DNA of 64,000 nt from Paralithodes platypus (Eukaryota > Arthropoda > Malacostraca > Decapoda > Lithodidae). A model generated the notes under the pieces. It searched no databases, was not told the DNA's origin, and was given only the letters and a program-made list of their open reading frames with translations. The stretch covers positions 26,195,760-26,259,759 of the forward strand of contig CM064495.1 of assembly GCA_032716605.1 (NCBI GenBank), read 5' to 3'. Shown here in pieces: positions 21,717-32,500 of the stretch. A program made the translations under genes and the position numbers. Numbering within the stretch: position 1 is the first letter of the stretch; each line of letters begins with the position of its first letter.

Positions 21717-22205
21717 GGCCTATTGGCCGCCAGCGTGATCACGTGCTCGAGGTGGCGAGCGTGAGACAAAGCATGGCCTTATAAATAATTAACTGGTACA
21801 GAATAGGACATACATATGAGTCAATAATTCTAGCTAAGAACATGTCAGCTCGAAATAATGTTAAAAGTATGTAAACTATAAAGTGAAGCAACTTTGATAA
21901 ATGAGGAATTACATAATGAGCAAGTAGAACTGCAGAAAGTATATAATACTTGGAAACATTAAAATTACAAGTAGAACTGCAGAAAATAACGTACTTTAAG
22001 GAACTTGAATTAAAAATATATTAAAAGAGGAAAGCTCAGATTACGATTAAGAGTTCAAAATGTAGCATGAGGGCACACGAAGATGATAATAGGCCTACTA
22101 ATAGGTAAAGAATTTAATTCAAAGCAAGACAAGAGGAGCTGAATATAAAGATCCAGACCTACAAGGCAAAGAGCTGCAATGGAAATTCGAAAAGGTAAAT
22201 AACAA
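21717..22205. other. No recognisable feature
   Basis: AT-rich unique sequence. The phrase AAGTAGAACTGCAGAAA occurs twice (about 21923 and 21970). I see no coding frame, terminal repeat or RNA gene. Confidence 0.5.
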
Positions 22206-22480
22206 TATTAGGGTATAGCCTAGTTGTTGTTGTTGTTGTTCCCCAAGCTGCCTGGCCGAACAGCCCCAAGGCCCAGAGTAAGGCCAAGGCCATAAACGAG
22301 CGCCCCCACAGAACCCTCCCTGCCGACCACAATAAAGCCTGGGTGACCGAAGCCACTCCAAGGCGGGGAGCTGAGAGGGTGCGTAAACGCCCGGGAAACC
22401 AAAGCCCCACCCAGGGCCCTGTGCCCCTCAGCAATTATGAAGAGAAAGTTGAGGGGCAAAGGAATAATGTGACGCTTTAG
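22206..22480 (-). repeat. GC-rich possible retroposon 3' end with (AAC)n tail
   Basis: A GC-rich block of about 230 bp in an AT-rich setting is bounded on its left by TTGTTGTTGTTGTTGTT (22223-22240). On the minus strand this would be a 3' end with an (AAC)n tail, as many LINE/SINE copies have. No protein domain is visible, so this is inference from composition and tail only. Confidence 0.4.
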
Positions 22481-23210
22481 CTTCCAATCTTGGTAGATTG
22501 GGAGGTCAATCCACGGAAGAGACGCCGTCACATGAGATCTAGAAAATATATAAGTAAAAGGAACAGTCAGAGTAAGCTATGGGTATGGCAGAGATCGCTC
22601 AGGTCTCACTCTGATAGACCAGCCCATCACCATGGTATAGCCTAGTAATACCACTTACTACGACGAACAATATCTCATACTAAGAATGGCGAAGCGGTAC
22701 CCATATATTTTCGGTGTGGTCAGGCGGGGACGGTGGCCTTCTGAAACATACAAGGCGATTACTCAAATCATGTTTGGACCTAACTCAAATAATATATAAC
22801 ATGGACTCACTAGAAATGAGAAAGCCAGGCAAACGCTGAGACGCCCAGAGCAAGGGGGCACACGTCCGACTCGCCTGGATCACAACTGTAAAGGGGCAGA
22901 TAAACACGCTAGATAATCTGGCATCACGTGCAAGGGAAGCATTACGACAACACAGCTAGAGGGCTGAGGCACCGGGAGATTTGAAATGATAGATTCTTCT
23001 TTTAAATTTTATTTCTAGTGGTATCCATTTTTCAATGATATTTGAATATGGGAAGATTTAATGGGTAGTAACCAAGGATTGTTTTTATGCTATATACGCA
23101 ACGGTTGTGATAAGAACTCCGGGTATTCCCGAACGGGTCCCGGAATCTCAACCTATATATAGTATAGGCTCTTCGTCATTGACGGAGAGAACCAATACTA
23201 AATTACACAG
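22481..23210. other. No recognisable feature
   Basis: This spans 730 bp between the GC-rich block and the DIRS copy B homology. I see no open frame, repeat or structural RNA I can support. Confidence 0.5.
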
Positions 23211-23987
23211 CTAGGTTTCAAGGTCAATGTTCCCAAGTCATGTCTGACTCCGTTGCAAGTCGTGACGTGGGTAGGCCTGGACTGGGATTTGACAAACGCT
23301 ACAGTGACCCAGAGTCAAGTCAACGTGGCGAAACTTCGAAGGAAGATCTTCGCTGTGTTGCACTCGATCTCCCTTACGAGGAAGATCTGAGACTCGTTAG
23401 TGGGTTCGCTGAATTGGGCCGCTCTGACCATTCCCTTAGGGAGGCTCAGGCTGCGCCGCCTAATACTTCTGGGCAACAAGACTTTCCCGTTGACCCCCCC
23501 GGATCGGCTAATGCCGATCCCGCGTATCATACACAGACACTTAGGACACTGGGTTGCTCAGGGCACGCTCTCTACGGCAGTGCCCTGGACCGCCCCTCCG
23601 CCGACGATTCGGGTAGACACAGATGCGTTGAGCGCGGTGGGCTGGAGCTACCAAGCAAACATGGGGCATCAACACCACGGCAGATGGATGGGACACACAC
23701 ATCTACACATTAATGCCCTCGAACTGTTGGTTCCTTTGTTCTTCCTGCGGGACCATGCGCTCGCCCTTCGGGGTCAGTCGGTGGCCTTCAGGATGGACAA
23801 TCAGACAGCTGTCCATTGTATCCAAAAGCAGGGGTCCTCCAGGTCACTGACTCTGTTGGGGATCTCCGAGAAGTTGTTCTTCCTAGCGGCCAGACACAAC
23901 ATCTCCCTGCATGCCTCCTACCTGCCCGGGTCTGCCAACCTCTCGGAGGACGCCCTGTCGAGAGGACAGGGCGTTCTTGTAGAATAG
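23211..23987 (+). pseudogene. DIRS copy B: RT thumb and RNase H
   Basis: The 23211 frame reads LGFKVNVPKSCLTPLQVV and TWVGLDWDL, then KLRRKIF. A TGA near 23389 precedes DSLVGSLNWAALTIPLG. RNase H follows: IRVDTDALSAVGWSYQ (Asp), HINALELLVPLFFL (Glu), VAFRMDNQTAVHCIQ (Asp), and LPGSANLSEDALSRGQ (Asp region). The frame stops at 23985-23987. Confidence 0.85.
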
Positions 23988-25290
23988 GCTCTAAGACAAA
24001 CTGTATATGACGACCTTGCAGCTTCCTGGGGTGTTCCGGAGGTCGACTTGTTCGCCTCAAAGGAGATGCACAAGCTACCTCAGTACAGTACCTATCCCTC
24101 CGGACTCGCACGTCCGGACGCTTTCATGGAAGACTGGAGCAGGTGGCTGTCGATATACATATTTCCACCACCAGACGCACTGTTGATGTGCAAAGTCCTC
24201 GCGCGGTTGCGGCTGTACCGCGGAAGGGTCTGGCTGATCGCCCCATTGAGGCCGGCACAGGCTTGGTACGCCCAGCTGAAGCAATGGTGCCCGAGTCCGG
24301 TGCCTCTGCCTGTCTCAAACTTCCACTTGAGCCAGGTTGGAGACCTCAGGACCTCGTTGGCATTCGCATCGTGGATGTTCGTGAGGCAAGGCGGCTCCCG
24401 GTCCACGGACGGGACCTGACTGACTTCCTGAAGCGCTCATGGGCGACTTCTACTTGGAGGACTTACGAGTCCCACTGGAAGTCCTTTACAAAATGGATAC
24501 AGGACACTGGCCAAACCGTTAGTTCGCATTCACTCATCCTACACTATTTGTTTCACCTTTTCCGCGCACGTCACTTTGAAGTTAACACTATACGTAACCA
24601 CTTGTCTGCCATCCGGGATGTCTTTGAGTCCGTCAATGGGCTGGTCGTTCCTCCGAAAGAGCTGGATTCCTTCATGAAGGCTGCCTTCAGGGAACGGCCG
24701 CCTCCGTGCCAGCTCCCTCCGCAGTGGGATCTGGGGCGGGCTCTGGACCTTCTGGCTTCACATACATATACACATAACACTACACCGGTCCAGTTGCTCG
24801 AGCGTACGTTGTTCCTTGTGGCTCTGGCAACTGGGGATTGGGTGTCAGAACTAGCAGCCATGTCAAGGTTTGTTGCCAAAAATGAGCGGGAGACCCACGT
24901 TATCAAGCCCTTTACCATCCAGGCTTTAAAACGTGGCCATACTCACCATCCGGTTCACGCTTTGCACACATATGTTGAGTCGGTGGTGCCGGCATCGGGG
25001 TCAGCTGTGTGGGTGTCGCCTAGGACAGGTGGGAGGTTGTCGAAGGTACAGGTTGGACGCCACCTTTGTCGGTCATTCGTGACAGTAACCCTGGTTGTGG
25101 GGGTTCTGCGCACGATATCCGGTCCTTTTCAGCATCTTTAAGGTTCCTGCAAAGCCAGTCGCTAGCCGACATTGCCACTGCTGGGTTGTGGTCTTCAATC
25201 TATACCTTCGTTTCCTCTTACCTTTCCATGTCCATCGTAAGGCCCTCCCGGTCGGTAGTTGCTCTTGGGAGTCGCGTTTCCTAGTTCTCT
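23988..25290 (+). pseudogene. DIRS copy B: connector and tyrosine recombinase
   Basis: Up to about 24400 the sequence shows WGVPEVDLFASKEMHKLPQY and LLMCKVLARLRLYRGRVWLI, the segment DIRS elements have between RNase H and recombinase. The recombinase frame (to 25141) has the SAM-like N-domain (KRSWATSTWRTYESHWKSF) and ALATGDWVSELAAMS, where Trp replaces the expected first catalytic Arg (one CGG to TGG change would explain it). A frameshift near 25085 leads to AHDIRSFSASLRFLQ (HxxR kept) and LWSSIYTFVSSYL, which contains the candidate Tyr nucleophile. Confidence 0.8.
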
Positions 25291-25767
25291 CACGATATCA
25301 CTGGGCGCGCCCCCCCCCCCCTTGTCACTTTTGATTTCTACTTTGTTTCTTTTACAAAAGGGGGAGGGAGTAAGGGTTTGCATGACTGTGGTCTCGGGCT
25401 TGGGTATAGGCTAAATGTATACTGTAAGTTATTCATGCCAAGATCCCTTATATCATGCTTTGCCATATTTTGTTTAATTTTGTTTTTATATGTCAATTAG
25501 GTTTCTGTTTAATTTTAATTTTAAGTAAATTGGTGTTTTTTGGAAGAACCGGGACTTTTGGAAGAAGTGGGAATTTGGATGTACTGTACTGTTGTAGATT
25601 TAAGCTCATGTTTTTCAATTATTATGGATTAAGGAACACGGATTCAAACTGTCTTTTTAACTTCTCAGTTTTGTCACACTTTTTATTACTCTCTTGTTTA
25701 TTTTGTGTTTCCTTATAATTTATATTTTTGCTTTGCATCTGTATTTGGTAATTGGGCTTGGATGTCC
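25291..25767. other. DIRS 3' flank, no gene
   Basis: A C-run (25310-25321) and AT-rich sequence follow the recombinase. They may include the DIRS 3' end, but I could not find its terminal or internal complementary repeats. Confidence 0.4.
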
Positions 25768-25836
25768 TCCTCCAATTTGTTACGCAGCCTTGACGTTGGA
25801 TTTGCCAAGACTACTAACAAATTGGGAGGTTTGACG
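25768..25836. repeat. Short inverted repeat flanking the next transposon
   Basis: CCTCCAATTTGTTA (about 25770) pairs with TAACAAATTGGGAGG (25816-25830) around CCTTGACGTTGGATTTGCCAAGACTACT. The latter phrase also occurs in the arms of the element at 34651-35102. TTTGACG|TA then borders the transposon at 25839. It looks like a deleted relative of that element. Confidence 0.6.
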
Positions 25837-26434
25837 TACCGTAAAATCGGGTAACTTCGGACATTTTTCGAAGTTTTTTAACAATTTCTCCTGACTGTAA
25901 ACACATTATAGAGATTTAACTAGGTCAAGTGATATGTGGTGATAGTGGGCCATAATCAAGGAAGCCTCCTAAAATTATCCCCCATAATAAGAGAGCTATC
26001 CTTATCCTAAAATCTAAATGATGTCCGAAGTCATCTTGAAAAGTGGATGACTTCGGACATGTATGGATAACTTCGGACATACAGTACAGTGATTTCTTAT
26101 GGAAAATGATTGCCAAGAAAGCTGGGATAAGTTCGGACAAACGGAGGAGGACTTCGGACGTACGTTCGTAGCTTTATTTCATTAATTTTTCGGCTCCTAC
26201 TATTTTATATGAATATTTTATTATTGCTGCTTATTCCTGTCTGATGCCTTAGTGGAAAATGCACAGTCAATACTTTTAGGACTATATAATTAGTATAGGA
26301 GGGGGTTATATACGCTGTTTAACAGATATTCTTTTTAGATCTGTTCTCGTTAGGCATTGAACTCACTCTTAGAAAATATTGAGCAGGAAAAATAACCAAT
26401 GCTGTCAAATCAATAACTCGAAAATTAACTAGGC

Positions 26435-26448
26435 CTAGTGAAAATATA
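26435..26448 (+). repeat. Target-site duplication of the I-like LINE, left
   Basis: CTAGTGAAAATATA occurs here and at 33897-33910, directly bordering the LINE on both sides. A 14-bp duplication is typical of target-primed reverse transcription. Confidence 0.9.
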
Positions 26449-27254
26449 CCCCGCCAATGGGGAGCCACCTTGTCGTGGTGGCGGGGCTTGAAACGGGGTC
26501 GTTGGTGTCACTCTCTTTAGGGCAGGGATTCAATCGGCGTCGTGGACAAAGTGCCCCCCCCGTCGTCATTGGGGTAAGCGGAACCTCCCGGTGACGACGT
26601 TTTTCGTGTTCCCATTTTTGTTTTAATTTTGCGGAGGATTTCCTCCCTATTTTAACTAAATTGTGCCGGCTAGGCTCGAGAGCCTTCCCTCGCTGAGTCT
26701 GGAGTACTGGCTCCTCTCCGTTTACAGGGGCCGTGGCGGTCTAGCTCACCGCCCGAGGGGGCTGGTCCCGGGAGCGGCGACGTGGTTGCCCGCGTTGATG
26801 CCCCTGGGGTCGCCCATCAGTGGGGACCGGTCTCGGTTCCAGGGGTCCGTTTTCCCTTCCTGGTGGGTTTCCTGGCTTCTGTCCGGCTGCCCTCCATTAC
26901 GCACAGATTGGGGATGATTGCAATTAACTTTGCCCTCGGTCCCAGTATAGCGGTTTTGCCTAAGCTTGGCCTTTCTGTGCGTTTTGGTGCTATCCCCCCT
27001 CGTATAGGGGGGTAGGGTATGAGGATGAGCCCCCTGGAGACCTGCCCCTGTTTGCGCCACCGGTATAGAGGCTGGGGCTCCCTGACTCACGACGGAGGGT
27101 TCTCTGTTGGCCCTTCTGGTATGTTCTTTATTTATTGTTTTGTTTCTATTTTTATTTTTATTTTTATTTCTTTTTTTCCCCTCGGTTATGTTTTTCTTTC
27201 TTTTTTGATTTCCGATAAAATGAAAATAGAATAGTAAAAACAACTAGGGTCATC
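26449..27254 (+). promoter_or_regulatory. I-like LINE 5' UTR with strong 5'-terminal hairpin
   Basis: The first seven bases CCCCGCC (26449-26455) can pair with GGCGGGG (26480-26486), enclosing GCCACC/GGTGGC. A 5'-terminal helix starting exactly at nucleotide 1 is what HDV-like self-cleaving ribozymes of LINEs show, but I could not confirm the full double pseudoknot. The UTR should also hold the internal promoter. No uninterrupted protein-like frame is seen. Confidence 0.6.
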
Positions 27255-29561
27255 ATGGATCAGCCATGCAAACCTCCTCCCCTGGATCCAGCTTTGGCGC
27301 CCCCGGTACTTGACCTTTGCATTCCCCTGGACTCTTCATCTGACCTTCCTCTGCCTTCTGAGTCTACCACCTTGGACACCTCCCCTCCGAGTTGTTCCGA
27401 GTCTGATGCTCTCTCACGCTCTGATACTAAATTACCTGCTTCTACGACTAAGGATTCCCATCCTCCATCTGTGGACCCTACAATGGCCCCTGTTCATATC
27501 GACTCTCCACAGAGCCCAACTACACCTGCCGCTCATTATTTAAATGTCCCTCCCCTCTCCCAAGATAAGAGAGACCCTCCTTGTGTTGAGTCTCCTGTTC
27601 AAACCATAGACCTTGGCGTGCCGGGTTCTCTTGACACGCCCTGCTCCTCAGCACTACCCGTTAACCGACTTACAGTTTCCACTGACCACCTGCAGAGTGA
27701 CACCAGTGTTGGTGACCCTTCACCTCCCATCGACACTGTTTCTCCACCATTTCAGCCGATTGTTAATTCAGCCACTACTTCCACCTCACTCGTTGCAACT
27801 CTGGAGCCTCACATGCCTCATTCCGGCCCCCAACATCGGCGGAAACCTCGGCGTCAGTTTGTCCCCAATGCCACCCTCCGGCACTTCGATTCAATTTTTG
27901 GCGATGATGACTGGCCGCGTTTCCTCGTCATACGACCGGCTTCCTACATCTCGGGGGCTAAGTTAGAGAACCTCCTCCTCTCGGCGCATGCAACTTCGGA
28001 CTTATCGTTCCGTGAGACTGGTAATAATGATTGGATTGTGGAAACCACTACTCGTGCCCAATCTGAGACATACCTATCTCTTACTACCTTGGACGATATC
28101 CCTGTTACTGTCACGAAACATAACGACCTCAATTACATCCTCGGTACTGTTGTTCTACCCTCAACTTATGACCATGACGGACTTCCTGATAAGTCGGCCC
28201 TCCTGTCGTCGTTGCGCTTGCGTTATCCAAATGTGCACGACGTTGATTTGTATAGTATCCCAAACAAATCAACTCCTTCTCATCCTCTCCGCATAGCTCG
28301 CATTAAGTTTAGTGGACGTTCCCTCCCACGAGACGTTAGGATCGAAGGACAAAGGCGTGAAGTACGACCTTATGTCCCCAAACCGTTACAATGTACAAAC
28401 TGTTCCACCTTTGGTCACTCGGCTGGTAGGTGTAAGAAGGTTCGGGTGTGTGCCTTCTGTAGCTCCGTCAAACATGCTACCCGTTGGAATTGTGGCACTC
28501 CAAAATGTGTTAACTGTGGCCTTGAACACCATGCTCGCTCAAAGCAATGTGTGTTCTACATGTACAATGCTGAGTTAAAGCTTCTCATTAGTCGGTCAGG
28601 CATGTCTGTCAGAGAAGCTAAGCAAGAACTGAGAGTAAGAGATGTTAAAGATCCCTCTAGAGATATGACTTACAGTGCTAGACTTCGTGCACCTACAACT
28701 GAAGTTTCTCCCGGTAGTCGACGACGTGAGGACAGTGATGCTGTGTTGGATTCACCCCTTTCTAGTCCAGCCACTGTTCCCCTCTCCAACCGATTTCATG
28801 CACTAAATACCCCTCCCCCTGTTCATGAAGCCTCCACCCCAAAAGCATCCGTGTCCCCTTCACCAGTAACTGATATTCAATCCTTGCCTCTTGCCCCGGC
28901 TCCCTCTACCGATGTTGACGATGTCATGGATTCTACCCCCTCCACCAGTAAACGCCGATCTGATGCTCTACATTCTCCCTCCTCAGATCGTCAATATCCC
29001 TCCGTAAAACGTAAGACCCTCACAGCCCGACCTATGCCTCCCAAACCTCAACGTGTCCCTCCTCGCTCTCGCATCTTCCGCTCTGATATGGGTTCTCCGT
29101 CCCAGCCTCCCTCACTCCACACCCCCTCTACGCCTGCGTCCCCCCCGCCTACTTGTCCTCGACCTCACGCACCTATCAATGTTACCGCCTCGGGCTCCCA
29201 TGCACCCCACTGCGGCTGTCATGACTGCTTTGTGCGGGAGTATCGCCGGACGCCTACCCGCACTAAATTCACTGTTGCTGCGTTGATACGCTCCTTTCTC
29301 CGTGACCGACGTTTACCAACCCCTGATAACACCGCCTCTCATAACTCTTCGTGCTTATGTGCTTTTCACTTAAAGTCACGTTCAGATCTTTCACACTCCA
29401 AGATAGCTACTATCCTCCATGACCTGTCCTCTAATGTGTCCCCCCACCGTCCACGTCGAAACTCCCTGCCTTCTCATGACCCTCCCCCCAGACCCGTTCC
29501 TCTTCATCTCCAACAGCCGAACAGTGCTGTTAATTTACGAAACCTTACGTCTCTCACTTAA
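27255..29561 (+). CDS. I-like LINE ORF1, gag-like nucleic-acid-binding protein
   Basis: The frame is a 768-residue ORF from ATG at 27255 with no lesion. The N-terminal ~200 residues are Pro/Ser/Thr-rich and low complexity. Residues ~210-375 are better structured (FVPNATLRHFDSIFGDDDW... RIARIKFSGRSLPRDVRIEG). Three zinc knuckles start at about residue 380: CTNCSTFGHSAGRC, CAFCSSVKHATRWNC and CVNCGLEHHARSKQC, as in ORF1p of I, Jockey and R1 elements. A Pro/Ser-rich tail includes a short Cys/His patch (HCGCHDCFV). The protein would bind LINE RNA in cytoplasmic particles. It is still intact although ORF2 is broken. Confidence 0.85.
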   Translation: MDQPCKPPPLDPALAPPVLDLCIPLDSSSDLPLPSESTTLDTSPPSCSESDALSRSDTKLPASTTKDSHPPSVDPTMAPVHIDSPQSPTTPAAHYLNVPPLSQDKRDPPCVESPVQTIDLGVPGSLDTPCSSALPVNRLTVSTDHLQSDTSVGDPSPPIDTVSPPFQPIVNSATTSTSLVATLEPHMPHSGPQHRRKPRRQFVPNATLRHFDSIFGDDDWPRFLVIRPASYISGAKLENLLLSAHATSDLSFRETGNNDWIVETTTRAQSETYLSLTTLDDIPVTVTKHNDLNYILGTVVLPSTYDHDGLPDKSALLSSLRLRYPNVHDVDLYSIPNKSTPSHPLRIARIKFSGRSLPRDVRIEGQRREVRPYVPKPLQCTNCSTFGHSAGRCKKVRVCAFCSSVKHATRWNCGTPKCVNCGLEHHARSKQCVFYMYNAELKLLISRSGMSVREAKQELRVRDVKDPSRDMTYSARLRAPTTEVSPGSRRREDSDAVLDSPLSSPATVPLSNRFHALNTPPPVHEASTPKASVSPSPVTDIQSLPLAPAPSTDVDDVMDSTPSTSKRRSDALHSPSSDRQYPSVKRKTLTARPMPPKPQRVPPRSRIFRSDMGSPSQPPSLHTPSTPASPPPTCPRPHAPINVTASGSHAPHCGCHDCFVREYRRTPTRTKFTVAALIRSFLRDRRLPTPDNTASHNSSCLCAFHLKSRSDLSHSKIATILHDLSSNVSPHRPRRNSLPSHDPPPRPVPLHLQQPNSAVNLRNLTSLT

Positions 29562-29562
29562 C

Positions 29563-32500
29563 CTGTTCAATCCCTATATACTACAATGGAATTGTAATGG
29601 TCTCTCATCTAGAGTCCATCTCGGTGAGATCCAGCGTTTACTCCGTGTCTATAATCCAATGTGTATTTGTTTACAACACATTGGAAATTATAATAAATCC
29701 ATCACCAACTACCACCTTGCGTGCTGTTCTCTATCCCCTGATGGAGAATATGGCACAGCAATTTATGTCCATCATCGAGTAACTTTTGACTTGTTTCCCA
29801 TTCGTACAAGTTTCCTACAGCACTCTATCCTTACTCTTCATATCCCCAATGGTGACTCTGTTACCATTTGCAATATCTATAACCAACCTGCTTACAATTA
29901 TGACCTTTCCTTGCTTTCTCAGTTTTTCTCTACACTACCCTCTCCCATCTTACTGTTGGGTGACTTTAATGCCCATAGCCCTATATGGGACCCTACTTCC
30001 TCCAATCCTGATACAGCCGGTTCGCAGATTGAACATTTGCTTTTGAACCGTGACCTTTGCTGCCTTAATGAGGCCGACTCACACACTTACTTTTCTGCTT
30101 CCCATCATACTTATTCCTCTGTTGATGTCACCCTGTGCTCCACAGCAATTGTTGATAAGTTCGAGTGGCGGATCTGTGTTGATACGTTCTCGAGCGATCA
30201 CTTTCCTGTCATCCTGTCTTACTTGCAATTCCGTCCATGTCCTTCGCTCCCTCGCTATAACTTCCACAAAGCTGACTGGGACGCATATGTCCTCCACACC
30301 AGACAAATCCCACCTTTTAATCCCTTAAGGGATCCTGATGAAACGCATTCATTCCTCGTTAATTTTTTTACTAATGCAGCTACTAAGTCTATACCCCAGA
30401 CGACTTCTTCCCCCCTACGTCGTCGAGTCCCCTGGTGGGACAGCACCTTATCCACTCTTGCTAAAAGTAAACATGAATTAGGCCGCCGCCTCGATAGTCT
30501 CAATAAACGTTACAATTCTTTATGTTCACGCTTACCTTTACGTGATGATCTTCTATGCCATTCCATCTCGTTATTGATGGATATATGTGCCATCAAACCT
30601 CACTACAATCGACTATCAGCTAAATTCCGTCGAGAAGTCATCCGTAGTAGATCCGAATCCTGGAAAACTTATGTCTCCACCATTTCCCCGTCTACCCCGA
30701 TATCATGCGTTTGGCATAAATTCAGGAATATTAACAGCCTTCACATTGCCCCTTCGCGCCATGCTTTGGTACACGGTGGCCGTACTGTTCACGATCCCCT
30801 TGAGATATCGAACCTCTTGGGTCAACATCTTGCCCATGTCAGCAGTAATGAGAGGTTAGACGATAATTTCTGCCGCCATAAACTTGAAATGGAGTCGATC
30901 CCCCTCAACTTCTCTTCACCAGACACCTTTGATTATAAGCATGCTTTACTATGGATGAATTTGAACATGCACTCTCCAATTGTCCTAACTCCGCTCCTGG
31001 CCAAGATAACATAAGTTTTGCCTTACTCACTAACTTAGGCCCCCTTGCTAAATCCTACCTCTTGCAATTTTATAATCAGGTGTGGATCCGTCATCAATTT
31101 CCTACCTCATGGAAACATGCTATTGTCGTCCCAATTGCAAAACCTGGAAAAGACCCGAGCTTGCCCTCGAGTTATAGACCAATATCCCTCACCAGTTGTC
31201 TTTGTAAATTAATGGAGAAATTGGTCAATAATAGACTCGCTTGGTTCCTCCGTCACAACACTATTCTCACTCCGACCCAATTTGGCTCTCAGAAAGATCG
31301 ATCTACTCTGGACTCGCTTACGTTATTAGAATCTCATATCAAGCGTGGCTTTGAAAGTAAGTCCATCACCGTCGCCGTTTTCTTTGACATCCAGAAGGCA
31401 TATGATACCACGTAGCGGCGTCCCATCCTGCAACTACTTCATGATAGTGGTGCCCGTGGCCATCTACCTTTTTTTATTTCCAACTTTCTTTCTGATCGAA
31501 CATTCCAGACTCGAGTGGAGGGAATCCTTTCTAATGTCTTTCCACTCGTCAATGGTGTTCCCCAGGGCAGCGTTCTCAGCAGCAAACTTTTTGCCGCGGC
31601 CATAAATAAAGTCATTCAACAATTGCTGCCGGAAGTCCATGGCAGCCTGTACGTTGATGATTTTACCATCTATTGCACTGCCCCGTACCCTCAGACATGC
31701 TCAACGTATACACAACATCTCCATCCAACGGGTGATCGCCTGGGCATCTTCAGTTGGCTTTCAGTTTTCGGCTGAGAAAACTAAGGCAATAGTCTTCTAT
31801 CGAGACAAACGCTGGCTCCGTGGCCAGTCAATATCGCTTCGAATGGGACCCTCTCCGATTTCTTTCTATCCCAGTGTTAAATTCTTAGGCGTAATCTTTG
31901 ACCAACATCTCAACTGGAGAGACCATGTTCAGTATACTAAAGGTAAAGGCCTTCGTGCTCTCAACCTCCTCAGAAAACTATCCCATACCACTTGGGGTGC
32001 CAGACGTACCACTATGTTGATGCTCTACAAGGCGGTGGTTCTTTCCATCCTCGACTATGGCTGCCCCATTTATGGGTCGGCCTCTGCTTCCGTTTTGAAG
32101 ATGTTGGACCCTGTTCATACGCAGGGTATGCGTCTCTGTACTGGAGCTTTCCGTTCCTCCCCAAATACCTCCGTCTTAGCTGAGAGTGGCGAGCCCCCGC
32201 TCTCCCTCCATTGCGATTTAGTTACTATGCGCCGTGCATTAAAAATTAAACATAGTGACTCTCCCACTAATTCCCTTTTCAGTGATATCTTCATTCCCGA
32301 TCCGTGTCCATCTTCCCCCTCCTTTCCGATTCGTGCTACAATTCTCCTCAACTCTCTTGACTTTCACATTGCTGTTTCGCCGCCTGTTGTCTCCCCTTCC
32401 CCCCCATGGGTTATCTCTCTCCCCAATGTTTGCACTCACCTCTCCTTCCTCTCTAAGAGATATCCTTTTGTCCCTAGCCATCACTGCCAACACGCACTCG

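Larger units (their letters stand above)
23211..25290 (+). mobile_element. DIRS-like retrotransposon, copy B, 5' truncated
   Basis: The C-terminal end of RT, complete RNase H, the DIRS connector region and a tyrosine recombinase are present in order on the + strand, spread over several frames. The gag and most of RT are absent, so homology starts inside RT at 23211. Terminal repeats were not identified. Base composition is more GC-rich than the flanks, and the copy is younger than copy A. Confidence 0.85.

Noticed and set aside
27988..28296. Alternate-frame ORFs inside the LINE ORF1 and ORF2
   Set aside because: They overlap well-supported frames with zinc knuckles or RT motifs and have no domain of their own.
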